Part shown: in pieces, positions 63,921 to 64,000 of the stretch | Layout of the letters: each line of letters starts with the position of its first letter | Numbering within the stretch: position 1 is the first letter of the stretch | Assembly: GCF_000799465.1 (NCBI RefSeq) | Contig: NZ_JUGU01000001.1 | Span: forward strand, 1,364,001-1,428,000 | DNA: 64,000 nt | DNA from: Psychroserpens sp. Hel_I_66 | GTDB taxonomy: Bacteria; Bacteroidota; Bacteroidia; Flavobacteriales; Flavobacteriaceae | Direction: 5' to 3' | The notes under the pieces: model-generated | What the model saw: only the letters and a program-made list of their open reading frames with translations | Databases searched by the model: none | What the model was told of the DNA's origin: nothing | Program-made: the position numbers and the translations under genes

Positions 63921-64000
63921 CTAGTTCTCCTTTAATTGCTGATCAATCTTTATTATTATGTTTTTTGCGTTTTCTCTAAAATTTCTCAATTCTTGTGCAT
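63921..64000 (-). CDS. Probable DUF6090 array copy 9, C-terminal 25 residues (cut by window edge)
   Basis: Leftward reading frame open from the window edge: AQELRNFRENAKNIIIKIDQ then QLKEN and TAG (63921-63923). The ending resembles those of copies 5 and 3 (IIAQIDKELEQ, KKDIESYIE). The leader of copy 8 that follows shares the GTGCTTTCGTTATTT string with the copy 4/5 spacer, so the array continues beyond the window. Confidence 0.65.
   Translation of the reverse strand, partial: AQELRNFRENAKNIIIKIDQQLKEN

Noticed and set aside
57438..64000. Possible CRISPR array, from the regular repetition seen at about 750-base spacing
   Set aside because: The repeats are the coding heads of paralogous genes, not 25-40 base repeats with spacers, and no cas genes are present.

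Overview
The window comes from a low-GC marine-type Bacteroidota genome, almost certainly family Flavobacteriaceae. The evidence is a menaquinone (menD/menF) locus, a secreted protein with a type IX secretion sorting tail, a LytS/LytTR pair, TAnnTTTG-type promoter elements without Shine-Dalgarno sequences, and a tandem family of DUF6090-type membrane proteins typical of flavobacteria. No rRNA, tRNA, insertion sequence, phage or CRISPR array was seen.

Layout. 1-3.5 kb: menaquinone genes on the minus strand (menD cut by the window edge, menF, a hotdog thioesterase) with a GT9 glycosyltransferase inserted. 3.5-12 kb: housekeeping genes (esterase, GNAT, a membrane-anchored kinase-like protein, nitronate monooxygenase, a PUA-type rRNA methyltransferase, CsbD, alcohol dehydrogenase, dnaK). 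12-20.5 kb: a collagen-like lipoprotein, a 1186-residue T9SS-exported mosaic protein, sdaA, panB and an RluA-type pseudouridine synthase. 20.5-27.2 kb: an orphan histidine kinase with two membrane or anchored partners, then a five-gene operon: DUF2891 lipoprotein, an Nramp-fold transporter lacking the metal ligands, and pxpA, pxpB, pxpC for 5-oxoproline cleavage. 27.5-31.7 kb: a four-gene plus-strand cassette (SDR, SMP-30-like, GT2 with a C-terminal Rossmann domain, ATP-grasp). 31.7-38.3 kb: yifB/comM, then an operon with a polytopic patatin-like protein, an M15-like peptidoglycan peptidase, a small beta-rich protein and an outer-membrane protein. 38.5-46.6 kb: DASS symporter, aldose epimerase, YheT hydrolase, adenine deaminase, tilS and pabB. 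46.7-57.4 kb: a very long TraB/GumN protein, DEAD-box helicase, S1/P1 nuclease, MscS channel, a sigma factor whose 5' end is out of frame across an A9 run, a MotA/TolQ-like protein, LytS/LytTR and a GYF-like protein. 57.4-64 kb: eight complete tandem DUF6090 paralogues, a ninth running off the window and a decayed relic at the near end.

Two signals stand out beyond single genes. First, the octamer TTCCGAAG (or its complement CTTCGGAA) occurs 46 times by eye count between 1.3 and 49.2 kb, where about one to two are expected. It lies on both strands and in all reading frames of genes, as expected of a DNA-level signal (uptake sequence, recombination or protein-binding site), and it is absent from the last 15 kb. 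Second, the DUF6090 array has near-identical membrane-anchor ends, strongly diverged periplasmic bodies, one short conserved inner motif, REP-like palindromes between units and a dead copy, so it looks like an actively diversifying locus of unknown function.
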